Shown piece after piece: positions 1 through 8,097 of a stretch of 64,000 nucleotides of DNA. The notes beneath the pieces were generated by a model. It was not told the origin of the DNA. It saw only the letters and a program-made list of their open reading frames with translations, and searched no databases. Origin of the DNA: Roseiarcus sp963820095 (GTDB lineage Bacteria; Pseudomonadota; Alphaproteobacteria; Rhizobiales; Beijerinckiaceae); NCBI GenBank assembly GCA_963820095.1, contig CAWFZA010000020.1, positions 18,187 through 82,186 on the forward strand, written 5' to 3'. Positions within the stretch are counted from its first letter, which is position 1. Each line of letters begins with the position of its first letter. The translations under genes were made by a program, and so were the position numbers.

Positions 1-78
1 GAGTCTCCTTTTCCGCCGCAATTCGACCTCGGCGGGGGGTTAACTTCGCGCTTGTTGTATTATCTTAGGCTAGAGTTC

Positions 79-103
79 GGAACCGTTGGCGAAGGGCGGC
101 GTT
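79..103 (+). promoter_or_regulatory. Candidate sigma-EcfG (general stress) promoter
   Basis: GGAAC at 79-83 and CGTT at 100-103 are separated by exactly 16 bases. This matches the published alphaproteobacterial EcfG promoter consensus GGAAC-N16/17-CGTT. The -10 element lies 26 bases before the ATG at 130. Assignment is by motif only; the expected consequence is PhyR/NepR/EcfG-dependent expression of the next gene. Confidence 0.6.
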
Positions 104-129
104 GTTTGTCGCTTCACATGGAGGTCTTG

Positions 130-459
130 ATGCGCGTTTCACACATCGCCCTCATTGCAGCCGTCCTGACGATCCCATCGGTGGGTTATGCGCAGCAGGA
201 CGGACCGGTGGGCGGCAAGGTCGGCGCCGATCTCAGCATCGCTCCCACGCAGGCAAGCCCTTCCGCTGCGGCGCGAGGCTATTCCGCTCCCCCAACCGTC
301 GGCCATCCGGCCGGTTACACGGGCGCGATTACGCCGGGGCAGGTGTTGCCGGAGGATGTGCGGGTCTTGCCTCGGCCCGGTGGAATGGGCTCTGCGTTCA
401 TCGACGGTCACCGCGTGCTCGTCGACCCTTCGAATCGTATCGTGCGAGTCATCAATTAG
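130..459 (+). CDS. DUF1236-like secreted protein
   Basis: A 109-residue protein with an N-terminal signal peptide (cleavage likely after residue 21, ...VGYA|QQ). A low-complexity Ala/Pro/Gly middle is followed by a C-terminal segment with LPEDV and VLVDPSNRIVRVIN. This ending is typical of DUF1236-type periplasmic proteins common in Rhizobiales, whose biochemical role is unknown. The ATG at 130 is chosen because GGAGG sits 5 bases upstream at 120-124; earlier in-frame starts would put 26 residues before the signal peptide. The EcfG-like promoter just upstream suggests stress induction. The family call rests on the C-terminal pattern alone. Confidence 0.7.
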   Translation: MRVSHIALIAAVLTIPSVGYAQQDGPVGGKVGADLSIAPTQASPSAAARGYSAPPTVGHPAGYTGAITPGQVLPEDVRVLPRPGGMGSAFIDGHRVLVDPSNRIVRVIN

Positions 460-610
460 CGCAGCCGGCGCTGGTCGCATATTTTGTCGGCGCGACCACT
501 CGCGGGTGTGTTATCGTTAAACTTCTTTTAAGAGAGCCATCGATCAATCGCGCAGCATCAGGCTTTTCGTTCCCATGAGTCACGACCCCCGTTCAAGCCA
601 GGAGCCGTCC

Positions 611-1768
611 ATGGACCGGGACTCAGACACCGATATTGTCTATCCATCGACCATACCGTTTTTGATTGTGCATCTGGCCTGCCTGGCGGCGATCTGGACT
701 GGGGTCACCGTGGAAGCGTTGGCGATTGGCGTCGGCCTTTATTGGCTGAGGATTTTCGCCATTGGCGCAGGCTATCATCGCTATTTTTCCCATCGGGCCT
801 ATGACACCAGCCGGACTTTCCAGTTCGTTCTCGCAGTGCTTGCGCAATCGACGGCGCAGAAGAGCGTGTTGTGGTGGGCGGCCAACCACCGTGACCACCA
901 CCTCCATTCCGACACCGAGCTCGACGTTCATTCGCCGCGGCGCATGGGCTTTCTCTATAGCCATGTGGGGTGGATTTTCTCGCGCGGTCAAAACACGACG
1001 AACTTCAGCCGGGTGGAGGATTTCGCCAAGTATCCCGAATTGATGTGGCTCCATCGCCTGGAACTGGCGCCCCCTCTTGCGCTCGCCGTCCTCTGCTTCG
1101 CCCTCGCCGGTTGGCCGGGGCTGATCGTCGGCTTCTTCTGGAGCACGGTTGCGGTCTATCACGGGACCTTCTGCATCAATTCGCTCGCCCATCTCGTCGG
1201 GCGCCGGCGCTACATCACCGGGGACGATTCCCGCAACAATTGGCTTCTCGCCATCATCACCATGGGCGAGGGCTGGCACAACAACCATCATGCCTACCAG
1301 AGCAGCGCCCGCCAGGGCTTCCGCTGGTGGGAATACGACCCGACCTTCTATCTGCTCAAGCTTCTCGAGCGCATCGGGCTCGTGTGGAATTTGAAGCGCC
1401 CGACCGACGAGGTCCTGCAAAACCAGCACAAGCTCGGCAGCCGCGTGATCAGCCGCGCCGCCTCTCTGGTCGCGGACAGCTATCTACCCCGAGCGGATCG
1501 CCGCCGCTGTGGCCGCCGCGCTCGGAAAGAGCGGCCTGGCCGATCTCCGCGCCCGGCTTCGCCCAGGCCGCAACCGTTCGCCGTCATGGACGTCTTCAGC
1601 GAATTTAATCTGCCTCACATTCCGACCAAGGCGGAGATCGTGGGCCGGGCCCGGTCGCTGCTCGCCAACTCGCCATCGATGGAGGATATCGCCGCGAAGG
1701 CCCATGAACTGCTCCTGGAGGCGGTCGGCGCGCGACTCGCGACAATCGCGGCGCAAACCGCCAACTGA
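611..1768 (+). CDS. Acyl-CoA desaturase (membrane di-iron fatty acid desaturase)
   Basis: This is an integral membrane desaturase that introduces a cis double bond, probably delta-9, into acyl chains. All three histidine boxes are present: HRYFSH (about residues 56-61), HRDHH (about 95-99) and HNNHH (about 217-221). Hydrophobic segments flank them. The ATG at 611 follows AGGAG at 600-604; an in-frame ATG at 575 would add 12 residues. The segment coded by about 1488-1560 reads as an Arg/Pro-rich stretch, while another frame there gives ERIAAAVAAALGKSGLADLR, which fits the surrounding helical C-terminus better. A +1 and a compensating change therefore probably scramble some 25 residues. The catalytic core is unaffected. 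Confidence 0.88.
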   Translation: MDRDSDTDIVYPSTIPFLIVHLACLAAIWTGVTVEALAIGVGLYWLRIFAIGAGYHRYFSHRAYDTSRTFQFVLAVLAQSTAQKSVLWWAANHRDHHLHSDTELDVHSPRRMGFLYSHVGWIFSRGQNTTNFSRVEDFAKYPELMWLHRLELAPPLALAVLCFALAGWPGLIVGFFWSTVAVYHGTFCINSLAHLVGRRRYITGDDSRNNWLLAIITMGEGWHNNHHAYQSSARQGFRWWEYDPTFYLLKLLERIGLVWNLKRPTDEVLQNQHKLGSRVISRAASLVADSYLPRADRRRCGRRARKERPGRSPRPASPRPQPFAVMDVFSEFNLPHIPTKAEIVGRARSLLANSPSMEDIAAKAHELLLEAVGARLATIAAQTAN

Positions 1769-1811
1769 CTTCCGCGGCCATCGGCGGCGCGGCAACGGAT
1801 TAGGAAAGCGC

Positions 1812-2812
1812 ATGGGGCAGTCCGCGTCCTCGATCAATTACCGGCTTGGCAGCCTCTATTCGGTCATCACCGCCTTCCTCTATGCGACGCAGGAGCCGTT
1901 TTCCTTTCCGGCCGCCAGGCATCTCAACACCCTGCAGTTCGTGGCGCTGACCCAGGTCTCCCTGCTCGTGTCCATTCCGCTGCTTGACGAGCCCGCCGGC
2001 CAGTCGCCGGGATTTCATCGCCCTGTTCCGAAAGCCCGCGAATTACGGCTATCTCGCGGTCATCTTCGCCATCGGAATGAGCGGCCTCCTGCTCTACAAT
2101 TTCGGCCTCAGCAACGCTCATCCGATCATCATCTCGGCGATCCTGAACCTTTCGCCGTTCTGGGCCGCGCTGGTGGCGCTCGTGCTGGCCGGAGTTCCGA
2201 TTCCGATTTCGCGGGCGACCTTTTTCGGCTGCTTCGCGGGCGCGTTCATCGGCGCGATGGCGGTCGCCTGGAGCCAGCTCGGCGACACGGGCATGTCGAC
2301 CATCAGCGAATTGGCGGACAACTTTGTTCACGGCAGCTGGGTCTACGCGATTCCCGTGCCGCTTGTCTCGGCCCTGGGGGGGACGCTGGTCGGCAAATGG
2401 TTCGCGTACTACGACGAATTGGCGGCGATCGCGGCCAATTTCCTCGCCGCGAACGTCATCCTGATTCCCGGGTGCCTCGCCCTTCTCTATTGGCGGAACG
2501 AGCTGCAATTTCGAGCAGCTGCGGCCGATCTTGCTGATGATCTTCGGCACGATCGTCGCCGCGTCGCTCGGCCGCGTCATCTATCAGATCGCGCTGACCG
2601 TCACCGGCGGCGACAACGGCTTTGTCACCATGTTCCTCAATCTGGTCCCGGCGCTGACCGCCCTCATCTCGCTCGCGCTGTCGCACTGGATCGCCGACCT
2701 GCACTTTGTCATCGACTCGACGTTCTTTCTCGGTTCGGCGGTGATCGCGGCGTCGCTCGTGCTGTTTTCGCTGAAATCGTGGCGCGCAGCCCGCTTCGCG
2801 AGCAGGAACGTC
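1812..2812 (+). CDS. DMT/EamA family permease, frame broken twice
   Basis: A drug/metabolite transporter-type membrane protein of about 330 residues and roughly ten hydrophobic segments, read in three successive frames. The first part (start ATG 1812) runs to about 1985. The second, from about 1985 to 2512, contains NYGYLAVIFAIGMSGLLLYN and SNAHPIIISAILNL. The third, from about 2512 to 2812, contains MFLNLVPALTALISLALSH. Both switches equal one extra base. Pro/Asn-flanked helices and the 'LNLSPFWAAL' segment fit EamA domains. The substrate is unknown. The exact end is unclear, because the last frame stays open beyond the convergent gene, whereas another frame stops at about 2813-2815. This could be a true pseudogene or a sequence error; error is favoured given how often it recurs here. 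Confidence 0.7.
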
Positions 2813-3082
2813 CTAAAGGAGCGCGTTCAGCCGCCGAGCGAAGGGCTTGATGGCTTCCTCGATGCGCTGGCCCCATCGGTCAAGAAATCCCCTCTGACGC
2901 TCCGCCAGAAGATATTCGGCCCGCCAGCGCCACTCGTCCCGGTCCTCGCGCAGGGCCTCATGATCCTCCTTGAGGTCGGCAAACAGGATCTTCAGGGCTT
3001 GGAGTTCGGTCTCGATAAGGCGCACGCGCGTGAAGAGCGAGGGCTGTGGCTTAAGCTCGCGCGTTGCCGTTGCGTCCGACAT
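2813..3082 (-). CDS. Small coiled-coil protein, unknown function
   Basis: About 89 residues, charged and helical. Heptad-like spacing occurs in RLIETELQALKILFADLKED and in the repeated EDRDEW/RAEYLL region. This type of short coiled-coil protein is found in alphaproteobacteria without a known function. An in-frame ATG at 3127 would add 15 residues; neither start has a strong ribosome binding site, and 3082 is chosen because MSDATATREL is a more typical N-terminus. It is convergent with, and touches, the DMT permease. No signal peptide or membrane segment is seen. Confidence 0.55.
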   Translation of the reverse strand: MSDATATRELKPQPSLFTRVRLIETELQALKILFADLKEDHEALREDRDEWRWRAEYLLAERQRGFLDRWGQRIEEAIKPFARRLNALL

Positions 3083-3407
3083 GGCGGGATCATGGCGCCC
3101 AAAGGTTATCGGAGCGCTAAGTTTCATGATCGGGCTCGACGGCCGAGATCTGCGCGTGACTGACGACGCTGCTCCAGTCGCGCTTGTCTTATGGCTTTAC
3201 TGCCGCCCCGTAACTCGGTGCGTGGGCGTAATTGCCAGGCGAGGCAGGCTAATCTAGCTTCCGAAAGTATGGTGCTGCAAGAGAGGTTAGAACGCTCGAT
3301 CTCTTCCTTACCAAGAGTGTGAGAACCCAGAGATCGACGGGTATTTATGCACGGGGCAGCACGAATACCATTGTATTAATTGGAATTTATCGCATGTGAG
3401 GGGTGAC
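3083..3407. other. Intergenic region, nothing recognised
   Basis: About 325 bases between the coiled-coil gene and a methyltransferase relic. The part from about 3250 to 3400 is richer in A+T than the surroundings. I see no convincing gene, tRNA or terminator. Confidence 0.4.
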
Positions 3408-3687
3408 CTACGCATTAGAACGCATAGGTTTTCGTGCTGCCTCGGTGCTGCCCAAGGAACGCGCTTCGATGGCCACCAGCACATCGTGGCAAAGGCGCCG
3501 CGGATCCGCATCGTCGGTTGTCCAGTCGTCGGGACGCACCGATCGGGCTTAACACCCTCCATGGTCCCGGCCCCGCGAAATGCTCACGCGGGACCGTCGC
3601 GAAGGCTTCGACGACCGCGAGCGATCGGACATGGGCGGTATGCCGCAGCTCCTCGGCGAACCAGCGCCGGGCCTTGCGCGATGTCAT
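3408..3687 (-). pseudogene. Relic of protein-L-isoaspartate O-methyltransferase-like gene (N-terminal part only)
   Basis: The first frame gives MTSRKARRWFAEEL, then RSLAVVEAFATVPREHF and GPGPWR. This is the N-terminal region of the SAM-dependent isoaspartate (PCMT-type) methyltransferase family. After a frame change near 3540 another frame continues with TDDADPRRLCHDVLVAIEAR and then loses resemblance and stops (TAG at 3408-3410). The SAM-binding core that should follow is missing. The piece is therefore truncated as well as frameshifted, so it is a real relic rather than just a sequencing error. Family assignment is from remembered family sequence pattern. Confidence 0.6.
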
Positions 3688-3756
3688 CGGCCTCATCGGA
3701 CGGCATCTGTTCTCCGTCGAAATGTATCGGAATTCTCTCCTGGCCATCCGACCAGG

Positions 3757-4752
3757 CTAGCCGTTTCGCGGAAGGCCGCCCGCCTCGGCGATCAGCTCGA
3801 TCGAGCGCAGCCGCTGGACATGCTCGTAGACATCGGAAACGACGATGAGCTCGTCGGCTCGGGTTTCCTCGACCAGCGCGGCCATGCCTTTGCGGACCGT
3901 GTCAAGCGAGCCGACAATGGAGCGCGCCAGCATGCGCATCGCCTGCGCCTTCTCCATCGGCGTCCAATAGGTTTCGATGTCGTCGATCGGCGGCTGACTT
4001 AAGCCCCGCGCGCCACGAAACATGTTGGTGAACGACATCTGCTGCGTTGTCGCGAGCCGCCGCGCCTTCTCGTCGCTTTCGGCCGCGATGATGTTGACGC
4101 CGACGATCGCATGAGGACGGTCGAGTTGCTCCGAAGGCTTGAACCGGCTCCGGTAGATCTCGAGCGCCGCGATCAGATGATCGGGCGCGAAATGCGACGC
4201 GAACGCATAAGGCAGGCCCAATTCGGCGGCCAGCATCGCGCCGAAATGGCTTGATCCCAGGATATAGAGCGGCACTTCCGTCCCAGCCGCGGGCACCGCC
4301 TGGATGCGCTGGCCGGGGGCCGCCGGCGCAAGGAACGCCTGCAGCTCGAGAACGTCCTGGGGGAAATTCTCCGCGGCTTCCGGCGTGCGCCGTAGAGCGC
4401 GCAGAGTGAGTTGATCCGTGCCGGGGGCGCGGCCCAGGCCGAGGTCGACCCGGCCTGGAAAGAGCCGCGCCAGCGTTCCGAACTGCTCGGCGATAACGTA
4501 GGGCGCATGGTTCGGGAGCATGATGCCGCCAGCCCCGACCCGGATGGTCGTGGTTCCAGCGGCGAGATGAGCAAGCACAACCGACGTCGCGGCGCTGGCG
4601 ATGCCGGCCATGTTGTGATGCTCCGCCACCCAGATGCGGCGATAGCCCAGTCTCTCGGCGTGAGCGGCGAGATCGCGAGCATTGTCGAGCGCGCCGCGCG
4701 CGTCGATCTCCTCGGTCACCCGAACAAGCTCGAGAATGGAGAGAGGCGTCAT
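3757..4752 (-). CDS. LLM-class flavin-dependent oxidoreductase (luciferase-like, MsnO8 type)
   Basis: A 331-residue cytosolic protein of the bacterial luciferase-like monooxygenase superfamily, a TIM barrel that uses reduced flavin. Visible family marks are the N-terminal LSILELV, RIWVAEHHNM (about 39-48), VGAGGIMLPNHAPYVIAEQF, and GRVDLGLGRAPGTD (about 99-112), with SSHFGAMLAAELGLPYAFAS further on. The length is normal. The substrate cannot be told. The gene lies 28 bases downstream of an Irr-like regulator on the same strand and may be co-transcribed with it, which would place it under iron control; that link is inference. Confidence 0.85.
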   Translation of the reverse strand: MTPLSILELVRVTEEIDARGALDNARDLAAHAERLGYRRIWVAEHHNMAGIASAATSVVLAHLAAGTTTIRVGAGGIMLPNHAPYVIAEQFGTLARLFPGRVDLGLGRAPGTDQLTLRALRRTPEAAENFPQDVLELQAFLAPAAPGQRIQAVPAAGTEVPLYILGSSHFGAMLAAELGLPYAFASHFAPDHLIAALEIYRSRFKPSEQLDRPHAIVGVNIIAAESDEKARRLATTQQMSFTNMFRGARGLSQPPIDDIETYWTPMEKAQAMRMLARSIVGSLDTVRKGMAALVEETRADELIVVSDVYEHVQRLRSIELIAEAGGLPRNG

Positions 4753-4780
4753 AAGGCGCCTGGGACCGGGCGCCGGATCG

Positions 4781-5218
4781 TCAGAGCTTCTTCAGTCTCA
4801 CGATCACGTCGATCGCCGCGATGCTCGTGCCGTCGGGAGTCGGAATCTCGAACTCGGGCAAGAAGTCCTCGGGGATGTCGGACAGCTCTTCGGTGTCCTC
4901 GTGATAGAAGTGATAGTGCGGCCCGGTCTTGGTGTCGTACCAGAGCTTGGCGTCGTAGATCGCAATCTCACGGAGCAGGCCACAGCGGGAAAACTCGTTG
5001 AGCGTGTTGTAGATGGTGCCAAGCGTCGGCGCGAACTGGATCGACCGCGTCTCATGATAGATCATCTCGGCGGTGAAGTGCCGGTTTCCGGCGCCGAAGA
5101 TCGCGCGCGCGAGGTCGAGCCTTTGCCGCGTCGGGCGTACGCCAGCGGAACCAAGCTTCCGGACCAGCACGCCGTAGCAAACATCCGGATTCGGGGCGCT
5201 CTTCGTTTCCATCGACAT
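4781..5218 (-). CDS. irr: Fur-family regulator, Irr-like
   Basis: About 145 residues. The winged-helix DNA-binding half contains GVRPTRQRLDLARAIFG, RHFTAEMIYHE and LGTIYNTLNEFSRCGLLRE. The dimerisation half has the HYHFYHEDTEELSDIP stretch, which corresponds to the HHHF heme/metal region of rhizobial Irr. Irr represses or activates iron and heme genes in response to heme status. The N-terminal GCPW heme motif known from Bradyrhizobium Irr is not present here, as in several other Irr proteins. The start is uncertain: candidates are 5248, 5218 and 5212, and none has a strong ribosome binding site. The left end of a decayed insertion sequence lies about 90 bases upstream and may have altered the promoter. 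Confidence 0.72.
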   Translation of the reverse strand: MSMETKSAPNPDVCYGVLVRKLGSAGVRPTRQRLDLARAIFGAGNRHFTAEMIYHETRSIQFAPTLGTIYNTLNEFSRCGLLREIAIYDAKLWYDTKTGPHYHFYHEDTEELSDIPEDFLPEFEIPTPDGTSIAAIDVIVRLKKL

Positions 5219-5306
5219 CGCATGCTGCTTGCGTATGGCCGGAGCCATCGCCAGCGAAAGAACCTGGCTGGACTGTCTTCTTAATCCGGCTTGGCCGCGT
5301 CCGCAA

Positions 5307-5363
5307 CCTCCAACCTTGGAGGATGTCGCTAGCAGCACGATATGTCCGGTTTACGGTAGCGCA
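5307..5363 (+). repeat. Left terminal inverted repeat of the IS
   Basis: Begins with the perfect 16-base palindrome cctccaaccttggagg (5307-5322), followed by atgtcgctagcagcacgata and then tgtccggtttacggtagcgca (5343-5363). The reverse complement of 6715-6769 carries the same blocks in the same order. Confidence 0.7.
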
Positions 5364-5401
5364 CGATCTGTCCGGTAGGTCCGGCTCTTTTGGAGGGCTG
5401 G

Positions 5402-6620
5402 ATGCGCCGGACTGGAAGCCCGAGAGGCTGTGCGCATGGCGAGGTTTTTGACGCTGCTTCACCGACTTGGGATCATTTGGCGGAGCTGATCCAGGGGAGG
5501 CGGCGGAGCCTGCTCGGCGTGAGCGAGCGGACGTTCCGGCGGCTGGACGCGCGGCTTCATGAGGAGTGACGGCGAGGCCGGCTCGCTCGACTCGCAGGCG
5601 ATCGGCAAGGCGATCGGCCGACGGGTCGGGCGATGGAAGGGAGCGGCTCGATTACCGCGAGCGCTACCAGGGCTTCACGGTCAAGCATTTCCGACGAGCA
5701 TCTGGTGACGGATCACTGGCTTCGGCTGGGGCTACACCTGGCTGCAAGCTGCACCTGCTTTACGGCCTGGGTCGCGGCAGACGCGGCCGGAAGCAGCCGC
5801 GAGCCGCGGCCCTCGACGGGCATGATGCTGCTCAGCATGGCCACGACCGCTGCCGAGGGCATGCCGCCCCTGCATCTGAGTCTGGCCTACGCCGACGACG
5901 CGACGGGTTGTGCTGGGGCATCTATGGCGGTGCTCGTCGAGAGCAACGAACGACCGCGATCCCCGGCGCTGCTCGAGCTGTCTGGCCAGGGAGGGCGGCC
6001 TCGATAGCGCGGCTTGTCAACATCGACGCCGGCGGCCGCATTACGGCCACGATCGCCCAAAGCCGGCGGCGAGATCGACCGCGGCCATCCGACCCAGGTC
6101 GTGAAGGGCGCGTCAAGGCCAATCGGGCGTCGACGCTACATCGGGCGCGTACTCGGCCCAGGCTCTCGGCGAGCCGTTCCGAGCGGGACGTTCCAGACGC
6201 TGCAGGATCGGTTGCCGAAGGAACTGAGGCTCGCTCGGCGTCACGCGACGTCGAGGCGGCCAACGCCTTCCTCCGCGACCGCTATCTGCCGGAACACAAC
6301 GCCCGCTTCGCGGTCGAGCCGGCCGGCGCGGGCTCGGCCTTCACGCCCATTCCCGGCGTCGACCTCGACGACGATCCTGTGCGTCGAGGAGGAGCGCGCA
6401 GGTCGAGCCAGCGACAATTGCGTCTCCTACCGGACGCTCAACCGCCCAGATGCGCCGGAAAGGCCGATGCGGCCCCATTTCGTGCGCGCGCGGGTCAAGG
6501 TGCACGTCTATCCCGACGCGCTCGCACGCCGTCTTCCACGGGACCCAGCTGCATCGGCCGCTACGACGAGCAAGGACGGCTCAGGACGACCGATGACGCT
6601 CGTCGCGCCGCTTAAATCCG
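5402..6620 (+). pseudogene. ISNCY family transposase remnant, multiple frameshifts
   Basis: Fragments of one transposase appear in different frames in the correct order. They are a helix-turn-helix piece LLGVSERTFRRLDARLHEE (about 5510-5566), then RERYQGFTVKHFR (about 5660), a WGYTW-like piece (about 5730), GMML (about 5820), RGHPTQV, FQTLQDRLPKELRLA (about 6190), then YLPEHNARFAVEPAGAGSAF (about 6285) and a C-terminal HFVRARVKVHVYPD (about 6478). The catalytic middle is heavily damaged with several shifts and substitutions, well beyond the single extra base seen in neighbouring genes. It should not make an active enzyme. Confidence 0.75.
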
Positions 6621-6714
6621 CTCAGCGGCGCAACGCTGTGGACGGCCTGGACAAGCCTCCGGCTTGGCCACCCCGCCCACGAGCAGAACAGAACCAGAAG
6701 AAGCGGACATTTGA

Positions 6715-6769
6715 TGGGCTACCAAAACCGGACAACTTCATTCGCTATCGACACCTCCAACCTTGGAGG
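6715..6769 (-). repeat. Right terminal inverted repeat of the IS
   Basis: Contains tgggctaccaaaaccggaca (6715-6734) and cctccaaccttggagg (6754-6769), the inverse of the left end. The GFA gene begins 81 bases further on. Confidence 0.7.
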
Positions 6770-6850
6770 AGGAAGCCGGGCCGAGCGTGAGCCCGCCCTC
6801 TGGCCGGCGCAGCCGACTTCGCCTTATGGCGTGGAGTTGGCTTCACGGGG

Positions 6851-7276
6851 ATGACCTTGGCGATCGCGGGCGGCTGTTTGTGCGGGGCGGTGCGGTACGA
6901 GGTCAGGGCGGAGGCGCCGCTCGGTGCGCGCTATTGCTGGTGCCGGGTCTGCCAATATCTCGGCTGCGGGACCGGCGCGGTCGGCGCGCTTTTCCGCAAG
7001 GAGGATGTGACCGTTTCGGGTCCGCTGAGCGACTACGTTTGCCAGGCCGACAGCGGCGCGACGATGCACCGGCGCTTCTGCGCCCGATGCGGCACGCAGG
7101 TTTTCAGCGAAGCGGAAGAGCGTCCCGTGGTCACCTTCATTCGGGCCGGAACGCTCGACGACCCCAATCTCGCGGCGCCCACCGCGACCATCTGGGCTCA
7201 TTCCGCGCCGAAATGGGCCTGCTTCGACCCTGATCTGCCCCAGATCGAGGGACAGCCGCCGCCGCTGAACGTTTGA
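6851..7276 (+). CDS. GFA family protein (glutathione-dependent formaldehyde-activating enzyme-like, CENP-V fold)
   Basis: A 141-residue protein with the zinc ligands of the GFA fold: GGCLCGAVRYEV (about 7-18), CWCRVCQYLG (about 30-39) and RRFCARCGTQVFSE (about 76-89). The length is normal for the family. Named members bind glutathione and zinc, but the formaldehyde-activating role is established for few of them, so no substrate is proposed. The gene sits immediately downstream of the IS right end, which may have replaced its original upstream region. Confidence 0.85.
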   Translation: MTLAIAGGCLCGAVRYEVRAEAPLGARYCWCRVCQYLGCGTGAVGALFRKEDVTVSGPLSDYVCQADSGATMHRRFCARCGTQVFSEAEERPVVTFIRAGTLDDPNLAAPTATIWAHSAPKWACFDPDLPQIEGQPPPLNV

Positions 7277-7375
7277 TGGCGGGCGGCGAGCGTCCTCCCT
7301 CGCCGCTCGTGGGCGCTACCGGCGATTCTTGCTGTTCCTGGGTCGCGATCTTCGAGGACCGGGATCTGGCTTCCT

Positions 7376-7600
7376 GTGTCGGTGGTCGACGCGAATCATG
7401 ACGTCCTCGCGGCGCTCGCTCGGTGGTCGCGCGGAACTGCGCCAGAAAAGCTGATCGCGACCAAGTATCAGGGCGACGACCCGACGAAGCCGATTGTCAT
7501 GCAGCGTCCCCCGCCTGCCCTATCCGAAAGTGGCGCGCTAAACGGGCGCCGGCGACACCAACGCAGCGTCGAGCTTCGTCTGCGAATTGCGGACGTCGAG
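7376..7600 (+). pseudogene. C-terminal relic of a tannase/feruloyl esterase family gene
   Basis: The first frame reads NHDVLAALARWSRGTAPEKL and IATKYQGDDPTKPIVMQRP, which matches the C-terminal region of tannase/feruloyl esterase family hydrolases. A shifted frame then gives LPYPKVAR, an in-frame stop, and TGAGDTNAASSFVCEL, the usual C-terminus. The alpha/beta-hydrolase core is absent upstream, because the GFA gene ends at 7276. This is a truncated and frameshifted remnant. A GC-rich hairpin (arms gaaggacg and cgtccttc, about 7613-7640) follows it. Confidence 0.55.
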
Positions 7601-7671
7601 ATGAAGATGCGAAGGACGGGAAGGGCGCCGTCCTTCCCGCGCCGCGGCCTGTGGCTTGCCCCGGCGCCTCT

Positions 7672-7890
7672 TCACCCCTTGCTGATCTCGCCGATCACGC
7701 CGAAATCGGCGGACTTTGTCTTTCCGTCCGAAATGTCAAAGCCTTCCGTCGCCAGACCCCGGCGCAACAATTCGCGAATTGCCGCCGCCCGGCTAGGCAT
7801 GTGACGGCTGAATCGCCACTGATCGAGAGCCGTAAGCTCGTCTGCCGTCAGCATGATCTGAAGACGTTCACCGCGAAGCTCTGTCGACAT
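7672..7890 (-). CDS. Ribbon-helix-helix-type small regulator (putative)
   Basis: A 72-residue protein. An N-terminal strand (GERLQIMLTADELTALDQWR) is followed by helices containing RAAAIRELLRRGL, which is the usual CopG/Arc-like ribbon-helix-helix layout. It also ends in a charged tail DISDGKTKSADFG. The ATG at 7890 is chosen because AAAGGAAAGGA lies just upstream; a longer start at 7950 lacks such a site. No toxin gene accompanies it. A 20-base dyad (7947-7966) lies upstream and could be an autoregulatory operator. Confidence 0.65.
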   Translation of the reverse strand: MSTELRGERLQIMLTADELTALDQWRFSRHMPSRAAAIRELLRRGLATEGFDISDGKTKSADFGVIGEISKG

Positions 7891-7946
7891 GGGTCCTTTC
7901 CTTTGGAATGGTCCACTGCTCAGACTGCGCCAGTTACTCATAATTA

Positions 7947-7966
7947 GCACATTTTGTCAAGTGTGC
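7947..7966. promoter_or_regulatory. Inverted repeat upstream of the RHH regulator
   Basis: gcaca at 7947-7951 and tgtgc at 7962-7966 form a dyad, with the direct repeat cagactg at 7921-7927 and 7966-7972 on either side. The position, about 60 bases before the ATG at 7890, fits an operator for the small regulator. No experimental support is visible in sequence. Confidence 0.35.
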
Positions 7967-8097
7967 AGACTGAGTGGTTGCAGATAGAATAGCCGATTGT
8001 ATATCTAGCCAATACTGAGGAGTTTGCTGGCTTGGCTTAAGTTGACGACGAAATATTGCTTGCTATATCGTAAATTTTAGGGTAACAATGGAAAGTC

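Larger units (their letters stand above)
5307..6769 (+). mobile_element. Decayed ISNCY-type insertion sequence with long imperfect terminal inverted repeats
   Basis: About 1.46 kb bounded by matching inverted ends. The left end (5307-5363) starts cctccaaccttggagg and contains tgtccggttt at 5343-5352. The right end (6715-6769), read on the other strand, has the same 16-base start and tgtccggttttggtagccca. The ends align over roughly 55 bases with a few mismatches and small gaps. Between them lies a broken transposase. No clear target duplication is visible. Terminal sequence and transposase type fit IS elements grouped as ISNCY (IS1202-like) that are frequent in Rhizobiales. Confidence 0.75.

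Noticed and set aside
5307..5322. Palindrome cctccaaccttggagg as a MerR/SoxR-type operator of the Irr gene
   Set aside because: The same 16 bases occur inverted at 6754-6769 with further matching sequence, so it is better explained as the end of the IS.
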